Origin: Chloroflexota bacterium
GTDB lineage: Bacteria > Chloroflexota > Anaerolineae > Promineifilales > Promineifilaceae
DNA length: 5,568 nt
Reading direction: 5' to 3'
NCBI GenBank assembly: GCA_020353135.1
Contig: CP070688.1
Span: 2,661,022 to 2,666,589 of the forward strand
Positions within the stretch are counted from its first letter, which is position 1. Every line of letters begins with the position of its first letter. A program made the translations under genes and the position numbers. Of this stretch, positions 1 to 5,166 are shown in pieces. The notes under the pieces were generated by a model. It was not told the origin of the DNA. It ran no database searches and saw only the letters and a program-made list of their open reading frames with translations.

Positions 1-506
1 CCGCCGCCGAAGTCGAAGCAGCCGAGGAAGAAAACCGGATCACCGCCCAGATCTTTGGCGTAGACGCCAGTGAAATGCAGACCGCTGACCGTGACGTCGG
101 CGCCTTCGGCTACGTACAAGGCACGCCCGTCGCCTTCGGCGTCAATGATCGTGGCGTTGGCTAACGGGTCGGGCGGCTCGTCGAAGGCGGTGTTGTAGCC
201 GCCGCTGATGGTCAGGCTTCTGGAGATGTAGACCACCTGGGCCAGCCCGCCGTAGCCGTTTACGCCGGTGTAAACGCCGGCGGCGATCTTGACGACGTCC
301 TCGTCTGCGGCGGCGTTGACGGCTGATTGAATGTTATCGAAGTCGCAGCCCGGTGGGCCGGCCGGGCAGACGGTCAGAGCGCCGGCAGTGGATACGTTTG
401 CCCGGGCGGGCAAGAGCGCCAGCAGCGAGATGACAATGAGTAAGCCCAGCGTAGTCGAAGCAAAGATAATCAGCGAGCGTAAATGGCTCTTCCCATGAGT
501 AAACAC
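1..506 (-). CDS. Secreted right-handed beta-helix protein, N-terminal part (runs off the left edge)
   Basis: A frame with no stop runs from a GTG at 506-504 to the left edge, giving 168 codons of a longer protein. The start is chosen because GAGGAG lies six bases before it and a signal peptide follows at once. Residues 1-11 are basic, about 12-32 are hydrophobic, and there is a likely signal peptidase site after Ala-Arg-Ala at residue 36. After that come a Cys pair (47 and 54), an 'NIQSAVNAA' stretch near 58-66, 'VKIAAGVYTG' near 72-81, and turns such as 'LTISGGYNTAF' and 'ADVTVSGLHF'. This is the usual opening of pectin-lyase-fold, right-handed parallel beta-helix proteins with chlamydial-type or choice-of-anchor C-termini, which are frequent in Chloroflexota. 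It is probably exported and may bind or cleave polysaccharide, but no catalytic residues can be judged from this part. It diverges from the operon starting at 844. Confidence 0.85.
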   Translation of the reverse strand, partial: MFTHGKSHLRSLIIFASTTLGLLIVISLLALLPARANVSTAGALTVCPAGPPGCDFDNIQSAVNAAADEDVVKIAAGVYTGVNGYGGLAQVVYISRSLTISGGYNTAFDEPPDPLANATIIDAEGDGRALYVAEGADVTVSGLHFTGVYAKDLGGDPVFFLGCFDFGG

Positions 507-843
507 GGCCAACTCCTCTACCCAGGCCACCGCCCGCGACGCCCACGGAGGACACATGACTCACGGGCCGCCAACCCCGAACTCCCCAGGTTGCCAGGCT
601 GTAATGTGGCGGAGGCGAACAACACTGAGCGAGTCGACTAATGATGCCTATGCTCAGCATAGCACGGGCCAATAAGGCCTGTCAACAGATTGTCGCAGGT
701 GGTTCGTCGCAGGCCGGGGGCCTGGCCATTGCGCCGAGATTATCCACTCAGCCGGTGGAATATTGTCCACTTGATGGATGTGGCGAGTTGGCAAATGTAC
801 TAGACTACATAGAAAAGGAATGCGCAAGATACAGGAGTATGTT
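507..843. other. Divergent intergenic region with several short dyads
   Basis: This 337-base gap lies between the GTG of the beta-helix gene and the ATG at 844, so it should carry the promoters of both. Short frames through it lack a Shine-Dalgarno site and resemble nothing I know. It holds four dyads within about 125 bases: CTATGCTCAGCATAG (648-662), a GGCC pair around AATAA (667-679), CAGGCC-GGG-GGCCTG (710-724) and GTGGA-ATATTG-TCCAC (755-770). The octamer GTCGCAGG also occurs twice, in 692-713. No -35/-10 pair is good enough to call on either strand. Confidence 0.5.
648..662. promoter_or_regulatory. Candidate operator: 15-base dyad
   Basis: CTATGCTCAGCATAG is a perfect inverted repeat with seven-base arms and a single central base. 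It lies between two divergent genes, about 140 bases from the beta-helix start and 180 bases from the start at 844. The size and symmetry suit a dimeric repressor or activator, but no regulator gene is in the window. It could also be chance or part of an RNA leader. Confidence 0.35.
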
Positions 844-1062
844 ATGTCAAATCTAAGTGAGTTAATCGAAGAAGGAAAAAGACACCGCGTGTCTCTCAAA
901 AATCAAAAAGGGAAGACTCTGATCGACATCTCTTTGCTATTGGCGCTGATTCTTGTTATCGCCGCGCCTCAACTTCTGCTTGCCGTATTGATCGGCGTGG
1001 CGTTGGAGATAATCGACGTCGAATATGACGGAGAAGAGTTAAGCTGGGATGGATTAGGTTGA
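844..1062 (+). CDS. DUF4342-like small membrane-associated protein
   Basis: A 72-residue protein. The ATG at 844 is chosen over an in-frame ATG at 778 because AGGAG (833-837) sits six bases before it and the homologous-looking part begins there. It starts with a short amphipathic segment, 'LSELIEEGKRHRVSLKNQKGKTLIDI' in character (about residues 4-29). A hydrophobic segment follows at about 31-53, then an acidic C-terminus with 'IIDVEYDGEEL'. The order 'xxLIxEGxxRRxxIKxxxGxxLxxIPL - hydrophobic span - xIEV' is the pattern I know for DUF4342, whose function is unknown. The protein is probably membrane-embedded or membrane-bound. It opens a row of four plus-strand genes with a 45-base gap to the next. 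The family call is from memory of the pattern and not from a search. Confidence 0.78.
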   Translation: MSNLSELIEEGKRHRVSLKNQKGKTLIDISLLLALILVIAAPQLLLAVLIGVALEIIDVEYDGEELSWDGLG

Positions 1063-1107
1063 CATAAGGGAAGACTCCTACAGCTGAGAATACCAGGGAG
1101 GCATAGC

Positions 1108-1542
1108 ATGGAACCCGCAGTTGGTATCGGATTGGGTCTGCTCGTTTTGGTAATGATTGTGACGTTTATGTCCATCCGCGATCGGAGGAATAGAGAGCGC
1201 ATCGACAAAGAGGTCCGGCGGGTCGGAGGCGAGCCGGTTGAGATCTCGTTCCGGTTCGTCGGCTACGATCGGGACAATCAGCACTACAACGTGAAGTTCA
1301 GCGACGTACTTGGACGCAAGCATGAGACGCGCTGCAAAGTGAATATCTGGACCAATAATCTCTTCTGGCAACGAACGCCGGCCGAGTTGCTGAGCGATCT
1401 ACCTGCTGAAGACGCGCGTTGGAGCCGGCGCAGGGCTGATCCCAGTAGCTCGAAGGAGCAGCTAATCGACGACCTGGCGGCCGAAAATGAGAGGCTGCGT
1501 GAACAGCTCAGGCATGCCGAACAGATCGATGGTGATTTCTGA
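1108..1542 (+). CDS. Single-pass membrane protein with C-terminal coiled coil, unknown function
   Basis: A 144-residue protein starting at ATG 1108, with AGGGAGG (1095-1101) six bases upstream. Residues 4-21 form one clear membrane helix, followed directly by a basic stretch (Arg/Lys-rich, 24-38). That charge pattern puts the rest in the cytoplasm. Residues 40-90 look like a small beta-rich domain (Gly-Gly-Glu-Pro, then alternating hydrophobic residues, ending near a Trp at 81 and the 'NNLFWQR' turn). A disordered, Ser/Arg-rich stretch follows. The C-terminus (about 112-140) is a charged helix with leucine heptads, 'LIDDLAAENERLREQL', a probable short coiled coil for self-assembly or partner binding. 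I recognise no named family. It lies 45 bases after the DUF4342-like gene and is probably co-transcribed with it. Confidence 0.8.
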   Translation: MEPAVGIGLGLLVLVMIVTFMSIRDRRNRERIDKEVRRVGGEPVEISFRFVGYDRDNQHYNVKFSDVLGRKHETRCKVNIWTNNLFWQRTPAELLSDLPAEDARWSRRRADPSSSKEQLIDDLAAENERLREQLRHAEQIDGDF

Positions 1543-1669
1543 TTGGGCGGCGGCCGCATCATGGGTATTGAATCAAGCTTTGGCTGAAGCAGGGCTGACG
1601 GCGGCCGGGGCATTGGATTGGGCACGTGCTTGCTGCCTTTGGCGATGTTGTCGTTGTGGGAGGCCGATT

Positions 1670-1987
1670 ATGAGAGAGTCATCATCCTGGAACGTTACTG
1701 TTTCGCGAGCCCTTAACACGTACGCCATCGTGATCTTCGCCGTGCTATGGGTCGGGTTCGCCGTCGCGCTGGTCTTGAATCGCGAGTGGCTGGAGTTGCT
1801 GTGGAACTGGGTGCAAGGGTTACCTTCGGTGGCGGAGATCGTCGTCTGGATCTTGTTCCTGCCCATCATGGCCGGGCTTGGGGTCTGGGAATCCACGTGG
1901 CCGGCGCTCGCGCGCCTGCTGGCATTTGCCGGAATCGTGGTCTGGACTCTCGTGGCCGTGTCCAATTTCTTGCGGGCTGTGAGATAG
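1670..1987 (+). CDS. Small three-helix integral membrane protein, unknown function
   Basis: A 105-residue protein. The frame is open back to 1487, but the ATG at 1670 is the credible start: GGGAGG (1658-1663) lies six bases before it, and the upstream extension overlaps the previous gene and has Cys/Arg-rich, unprotein-like composition. Three hydrophobic segments are visible at about 17-36, 55-73 and 81-101, with a Trp-rich amphipathic stretch (40-48) after the first and short charged ends. No catalytic or metal-binding motif is seen. It follows the coiled-coil membrane protein after a 127-base gap and precedes the PNPOx-like gene, so it may be the third gene of the same operon. It may form a membrane complex with its neighbours, but that is inference from position only. 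Confidence 0.75.
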   Translation: MRESSSWNVTVSRALNTYAIVIFAVLWVGFAVALVLNREWLELLWNWVQGLPSVAEIVVWILFLPIMAGLGVWESTWPALARLLAFAGIVVWTLVAVSNFLRAVR

Positions 1988-2043
1988 GTCTGCAGGAGTT
2001 GGAATGATGCTTTGGGGGGTGTCTGTGTGGACGAACATTCAAC

Positions 2044-2049
2044 AGGAGG
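2044..2049 (+). promoter_or_regulatory. Ribosome binding site that decides the GTG start of the PNPOx-like gene
   Basis: AGGAGG is a full anti-16S match with five bases to the GTG at 2055. The rival ATG at 2004 has AGGAG at 1994-1998, also five bases away. The GTG is preferred because the protein then begins where relatives usually begin; the 17 extra residues have no family match I know. Confidence 0.65.
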
Positions 2050-2054
2050 CAAAC

Positions 2055-2450
2055 GTGTACACGGAGGAAGTGCGGGAATTCTTGCAGAGGAAGCTCTTGG
2101 CGCGAATGTCGGTAGTCGATTTTGACGGGTATCCTCATACGGTCCCGGTCTCTTTCATCATGGATGGAGACGATGTCATCATCACTACCGTGCGCAACAC
2201 TCGCAAAGTGCATTACATCCGACGGAACTCGAAAGGGGCCGTCACCATCGGGGGTGAATCCTCTGAGGGAGCGGGTTACCTGCTCAAGGGTAAGTTTAGC
2301 CTGGAAGAAGACCCTGGCTTGGAATGGCTGAAACGGACAGCTTATCACTATGGAGAAGGCGAGCGAGCGGAGCGCACTATCGCCGAGTTTTCGCAGAAGG
2401 ATATGATTATCATGCGATTTCGCGTACTGCGCGTCATCAAGGTGCTGTGA
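2055..2450 (+). CDS. Pyridoxamine 5'-phosphate oxidase-like split-barrel protein (FMN- or F420-binding type)
   Basis: A 131-residue protein starting at GTG 2055, five bases after a perfect AGGAGG (2044-2049). It opens with 'TEEVREFLQRKLLARMSVVDFDGYPHTVPVSF' in outline (3-34), the usual first helix and first two strands of single-domain PNPOx-like proteins. Next come 'VIITTVRNTRKVHYIRRN' features (41-58), where basic residues in this family hold the cofactor phosphate, then 'VTIGG' and 'GYLLKGKFSLEED' (74-86), the barrel's later strands. Family members of about 130-150 residues work as dimers that bind FMN, F420 or haem. Which cofactor applies here cannot be read from sequence. It is a likely cytoplasmic oxidoreductase. 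It closes the plus-strand gene row. An in-frame ATG pair at 2004 would add 17 residues and has its own AGGAG. Confidence 0.85.
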   Translation: MYTEEVREFLQRKLLARMSVVDFDGYPHTVPVSFIMDGDDVIITTVRNTRKVHYIRRNSKGAVTIGGESSEGAGYLLKGKFSLEEDPGLEWLKRTAYHYGEGERAERTIAEFSQKDMIIMRFRVLRVIKVL

Positions 2451-2463
2451 AGGAGTAGGTTCG

Positions 2464-2499
2464 GCGGTGTGGCTAGCAGGCTCTGATTTCAGAAACCGC
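2464..2499 (+). terminator. Weak stem-loop after the plus-strand operon
   Basis: Fourteen bases after the PNPOx-like stop, GCGGT (2464-2468) can pair with ACCGC (2495-2499), enclosing TCTGA-TT-TCAGA (2482-2493). There is no T-run after it, so it is not a classical intrinsic terminator. It may be a transcript end stabiliser or chance. A second small stem, CGGCC-GACGC-GGCCG (2538-2552), lies further on in the same convergent gap. Confidence 0.2.
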
Positions 2500-2621
2500 G
2501 GGACAGGTCAGTGACAAGAGAGAGGAACGGCTAACTACGGCCGACGCGGCCGAAATCCTCATCCATTCTTTGTATTGTAGTTGGGACCGACCCCTGGAAA
2601 ACTTACATGTTAATCATCTAT

Positions 2622-3899
2622 CTAGGGCATATAGCCGTCGCTGAGCGCTGTCAGGAAGGCGACGATGGCCGCCTCTTCCTCCGGAGTCAGACCTAGATCA
2701 CCCAATTCGTCTGTGTTAACGTTTTCCCCTACCTCGGGTGGCGGCCAGCAGTCTGCAGCCAACGCTTCTGCTTCGGTGTAAAGCCCTGGGCAGGTGGCTT
2801 TCACATCGCGGGTATTGTAGAAGTGGACGATACCTTCCAGCGTCTTGAAGTATCCGTTATGGCCAAAGGCCTTGACGAAATCTTCTTCTGGTCGCAAGTC
2901 CACGTTGCGCAAGGTCGGGACCTTGTGCTTGCCCCACTCGGCCATGTAAACATCCTCTTCATAGCCGCTGTTCATGAGGAAACCGCCCAAACCCGGGTCG
3001 ACAAAATCCGGGGAGACTCCAGCCGGATTCTCCGGATTCTGAGGAAGACCGAGATTGTCGAAGGAAAAGTCGGTGAAAAGGGCCTGTTTACCATTGCTAA
3101 TATGGCAACGATGGCACATCCCTTTGCCTCGGAACAGGGCAAAGCCGCGCTGCTCTTGTTTGCTTAACTTGACTTTGCCGTCATAGGTCTGATCGAGTTT
3201 GGATGAAAAGGCGTTTACCTCCGGCGAGTCTTCGTAAGCGGCGATGGATAGCCCGATACCGTCGTAGGCCATATCCGATTTGGCTCTATCCTCTACTGCA
3301 AGGTCTACCGTGGTACCTTCAGTCGCGCAGACTGTATCCACATCAGCTGGCCAGGTAATATCGCAAGCCTCGTCTCCCCAAACATCCTCGAAAGTAACTG
3401 GGTAGCTCGCGGTACACACCAGGTAAACGACGCAGGCCGAATCGGGCAGGGCCTGTTCAACGGGGTTCAAGAACGGCCCCAGAGCCTGGTCGGCCGCCGG
3501 GTTGCCCAATCTCTCGCCCGTGGCCCGGCCGTCCCAGAAGTTACCGCCCACGAAAAGGCCGCTCTTGTCCAGTTGGAAAATCGGGCTCAATGTCGCGTAA
3601 GCTGCACTTGGCGGTTTACGATCCCCGAATCGACCGGCTATCGAGCCTTCGTAGACGGCACCACCCGCGTTGACGAATGACAATGGGCCTGTGAAGCCGA
3701 CTTCCGGACCATGGCAGGCGGCACAGGATTGGTTACCTTCAATTGAGAGATTGTCGTCAAAGAAAATGGACTTGCCTAACTGTTGTACATCTGTGAGATG
3801 ATTCGCTGCACCTGCACCACCAACTGATGCCAGACCGATGAGCGCAACCACGATCACGCCAACAAATGGCATGATTATCAGTATTCGTTTCTTGTCCAT
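2622..3899 (-). CDS. Exported di-heme cytochrome c, CCP/MauG family peroxidase-like enzyme
   Basis: A 425-residue protein. ATG 3899-3897 is chosen because a purine-rich GGGGGA site precedes it by about seven bases and the signal segment begins there. Residues 7-28 are hydrophobic, with a likely cleavage site after Ala-Gly-Ala at 31. Two c-type heme sites are present: CAACH (59-63; bases 3711-3725) and CHRCH (262-266; bases 3102-3116). Family marks include FWDGR (121-125, Trp122 being the usual inter-heme Trp), Gln138 and Glu148 in 'QALGPFLNPVE', 'KVPTLRNV' (326-333) and 'GHNGYFKTLEG' (346-356). Members reduce hydrogen peroxide or, like MauG, use high-valent heme to oxidise a protein partner outside the cytoplasm. 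There is no His in residues 64-121, where classical peroxidases have a distal ligand, and Tyr361 occupies the usual distal Met position. A Cys-containing stretch (156-191) looks like an insertion. It is transcribed alone, with no mau or cytochrome-maturation genes nearby. The substrate is unknown. Confidence 0.93.
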   Translation of the reverse strand: MDKKRILIIMPFVGVIVVALIGLASVGGAGAANHLTDVQQLGKSIFFDDNLSIEGNQSCAACHGPEVGFTGPLSFVNAGGAVYEGSIAGRFGDRKPPSAAYATLSPIFQLDKSGLFVGGNFWDGRATGERLGNPAADQALGPFLNPVEQALPDSACVVYLVCTASYPVTFEDVWGDEACDITWPADVDTVCATEGTTVDLAVEDRAKSDMAYDGIGLSIAAYEDSPEVNAFSSKLDQTYDGKVKLSKQEQRGFALFRGKGMCHRCHISNGKQALFTDFSFDNLGLPQNPENPAGVSPDFVDPGLGGFLMNSGYEEDVYMAEWGKHKVPTLRNVDLRPEEDFVKAFGHNGYFKTLEGIVHFYNTRDVKATCPGLYTEAEALAADCWPPPEVGENVNTDELGDLGLTPEEEAAIVAFLTALSDGYMP

Positions 3900-4546
3900 A
3901 TTGATTTCCCCCTTCTTTGATTGGAAATAGCTGCTTCTTACGTTTGCCCTCTTCTGACAGTATGACCTACTAGCCTTCACGGGGGTCGGCCCACTTTGCA
4001 TCTAGGTCAATGAAATCAGACTCCAAATTGAGAGAGCGCCAATTGCACAAAATGTGATATGGTGCCTGGTGACTCCTGGTCAATAGATTGGATCGAAATC
4101 CCCACTCCAAAATTAAGTTTAGCACAGCATACTCGTCCTTGTCATGTGTCAAACGTCATGAGATGGTGTCTCGATTAAGCCACTTCGTTGATGGCGTCGT
4201 TTAGGGACGAATGACGGGCAAAGAGTGGATAAGCGACAGCTATGTATTTAGGCATGGGCTGAGGATTATCTGGTCACGACCAGTACATCTGAGGATTGCC
4301 ACGACTCGTTATGTTGTAGGCGCAACACTGGTATACAATATCAGAATGGCTGTGGAGCGGCTTACCGCGGCCGTGGCGGCCGAACTGAGTGGGTGCTATT
4401 GACATATCCAATCGCCACAATGCCACCACTGTCGTGATAAGGGAGCAAACTACATCGAATGTCTCAAGGAATACGTAGAGGGTGAAGGTAGCGGGAAAGA
4501 AAGGTGGCTGCCATGAATCCACTACAACGGGGCTGGGGACGAAAGC
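3900..4546. other. Long divergent intergenic region without a supported gene
   Basis: This 647-base gap lies between the cytochrome start and the membrane-protein gene at 4547. Two short frames (minus 3970-4152 from TTG; plus 4211-4402) lack Shine-Dalgarno sites and show no recognisable protein character, so I leave them out. The region is less GC-rich than its neighbours and holds repeated words: CCTGGT(G/C)A twice ten bases apart (4065-4082), GTCATG twice fourteen bases apart (4141-4160), CACA-AAA-TGTG (4046-4056), and a palindrome between direct repeats (4259-4297). It should contain the promoters of both flanking genes. A TGGTATACAAT stretch (4329-4339) resembles an extended -10 for the plus strand but has no good -35. 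Confidence 0.5.
4259..4297. promoter_or_regulatory. Palindrome CTGGTC-AC-GACCAG between two CTGAGGATT direct repeats
   Basis: The 14-base palindrome at 4270-4283 has perfect six-base arms. The nine-base word CTGAGGATT occurs at 4259-4267 and 4289-4297, thirty bases apart and nearly symmetric about the palindrome. Such nesting suits a protein-binding site controlling one of the divergent genes. It lies 250 bases before the start at 4547 and 360 before the cytochrome start, which is rather far for a simple operator. Confidence 0.3.
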
Positions 4547-4888
4547 ATGAGTAAACAACCTTTGAGAATCATACCAGGAACTACATTGGGTAAGTGGTCG
4601 GTCGGGCTCATCGTCACAATGCCAATACTGTTTATCATCGGCTCATCACTCGCAAGCTCGCTGTATAAATCAACCCCGGCGGGAGGAACTGTTTTGGCAG
4701 ATATTGCCGCGAGACCAGCATTGGCACTTACGATGCTTGCTGGGATGGTTGCCGGGATTTCAGCCTTCTTCTTGGGGCTGCTTTCTATCATCAGGCAGAA
4801 GGAGAATGCGCTGCTAGTTTATGTCTCAACTGTGATTGGAGCGCTTCTAATACTATTCCTTGCCGCCGAAATAGTATCTCCCCATTAG
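4547..4888 (+). CDS. Small three-helix integral membrane protein, unknown function
   Basis: A 113-residue protein starting at ATG 4547, with GGGGA (4535-4539) seven bases upstream. The N-terminus is short and basic, with 'IIPGTTLGKWSVG' (8-20) leading into the first membrane segment (about 17-38). Two more follow at about 56-80 and 88-109, and the protein ends with 'EIVSPH'. A polar loop (39-55) joins helices one and two, and a short basic 'RQKE' turn (83-86) joins two and three. By the positive-inside rule that turn faces the cytoplasm, as does the N-terminus. I recall similar uncharacterised proteins, with the same opening and closing motifs, from Chloroflexota and Gram-positive genomes, but no function is known to me. 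It stands alone, divergent from the cytochrome and convergent with the gene on its right. Confidence 0.8.
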   Translation: MSKQPLRIIPGTTLGKWSVGLIVTMPILFIIGSSLASSLYKSTPAGGTVLADIAARPALALTMLAGMVAGISAFFLGLLSIIRQKENALLVYVSTVIGALLILFLAAEIVSPH

Positions 4889-4897
4889 GCATCTACT

Positions 4898-4916
4898 ACT
4901 TAAGAAGGCTTGAAGT
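4898..4916 (+). terminator. Weak stem-loop after the three-helix protein gene
   Basis: Ten bases after the stop, ACTT-AAG can pair with CTT-G-AAGT around an AAGG loop, giving seven base pairs with one bulge. The following bases are CTCCCGCC and not a T-run, so intrinsic termination is uncertain. Confidence 0.2.
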
Positions 4917-5039
4917 CTCCCGCCCTTCGCACAAGCCGCCCCACTGAAGGATTCTGGTCAAGGTCACAGGCAATCCCAGGTTATCTCTGTGGGTCTCTGG
5001 GAATTGGAGTGAAAGGGAGGAAGGTTGAAGGTGAATATG

Positions 5040-5119
5040 GGCGAGGCATTCCGGATGGCGCCTGACTCAGCCTATGAGCTGACGGCCTGCGCAGGAGCCC
5101 CTGCGGGAAATGCCTCGCC
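5040..5119. repeat. 80-base imperfect palindrome with two internal hairpins, probable small dispersed repeat
   Basis: GGCGAGGCATT (5040-5050) is matched exactly by its reverse complement AATGCCTCGCC (5109-5119), an 11-base perfect inverted repeat. Inside are two hairpins: TCAGC-CTATGA-GCTGA (5067-5082) and CGCAGG-AGCC-CCTGCG (5090-5105). The ten-base palindrome CCTGCGCAGG (5086-5095) overlaps the second. It fills the gap between two convergent genes, the common place for REP/MITE-like elements. No coding content and no T-run are present. It might act as a two-way transcription barrier, but the compact clover-like form and terminal inverted repeats fit a short mobile or REP-type element better. 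I cannot test its copy number. Confidence 0.6.
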
Positions 5120-5132
5120 TCTGCATGATTCG

Positions 5133-5157
5133 CGGCGGCCGTGATAACGATCCGCCG
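5133..5157 (-). terminator. GC-rich stem-loop after the Ig-domain gene
   Basis: CGGCGG (5133-5138) pairs with CCGCCG (5152-5157) around a 13-base loop, ten bases beyond the stop of the minus-strand gene. CGCGGC (5131-5136) and GCCGCG (5161-5166) give an alternative pairing. No T-run follows on the minus strand, so it is only a possible factor-dependent or weak terminator. Confidence 0.25.
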
Positions 5158-5166
5158 GTGGCCGCG

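Noticed and set aside
1543..1669. Gap between the coiled-coil protein and the three-helix protein; Gly-rich reading in the frame of the upstream gene continues after TGA 1540-1542 and TGA 1585-1587 to TAA 1714-1716
   Set aside because: It has two stops, no start with a Shine-Dalgarno site, and no resemblance to the upstream protein's family that I can name. Non-coding spacer is simpler than a decayed C-terminus.
1487..1669. Upstream extension of the three-helix membrane protein to ATG 1487
   Set aside because: It overlaps the previous gene, has Cys/Arg/Trp-rich composition, and the ATG at 1670 has a far better ribosome binding site.
551..4150. Ten-base match in inverted orientation, GACACATGAC at 551-560 and GTCATGTGTC at 4141-4150
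   Set aside because: Dozens of 10-base matches are expected by chance in a window this size.
3970..4152. Short minus-strand frame from TTG upstream of the cytochrome
   Set aside because: No Shine-Dalgarno site, no recognisable motif, and it sits in a region expected to hold the cytochrome promoter.
730..4235. TTATCCACT, one base from a DnaA box, present near 740 on the plus strand and near 4230 on the minus strand
   Set aside because: Single, far-apart copies without clustering or an AT-rich unwinding region; this does not support an origin.
4211..4402. Short plus-strand frame of 63 codons
   Set aside because: No good ribosome binding site and no family resemblance; it covers the nested palindrome and repeats and looks like a chance frame.
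4399..4404. Perfect TTGACA as a -35 for the gene at 4547
   Set aside because: No acceptable -10 box lies 15-19 bases downstream.
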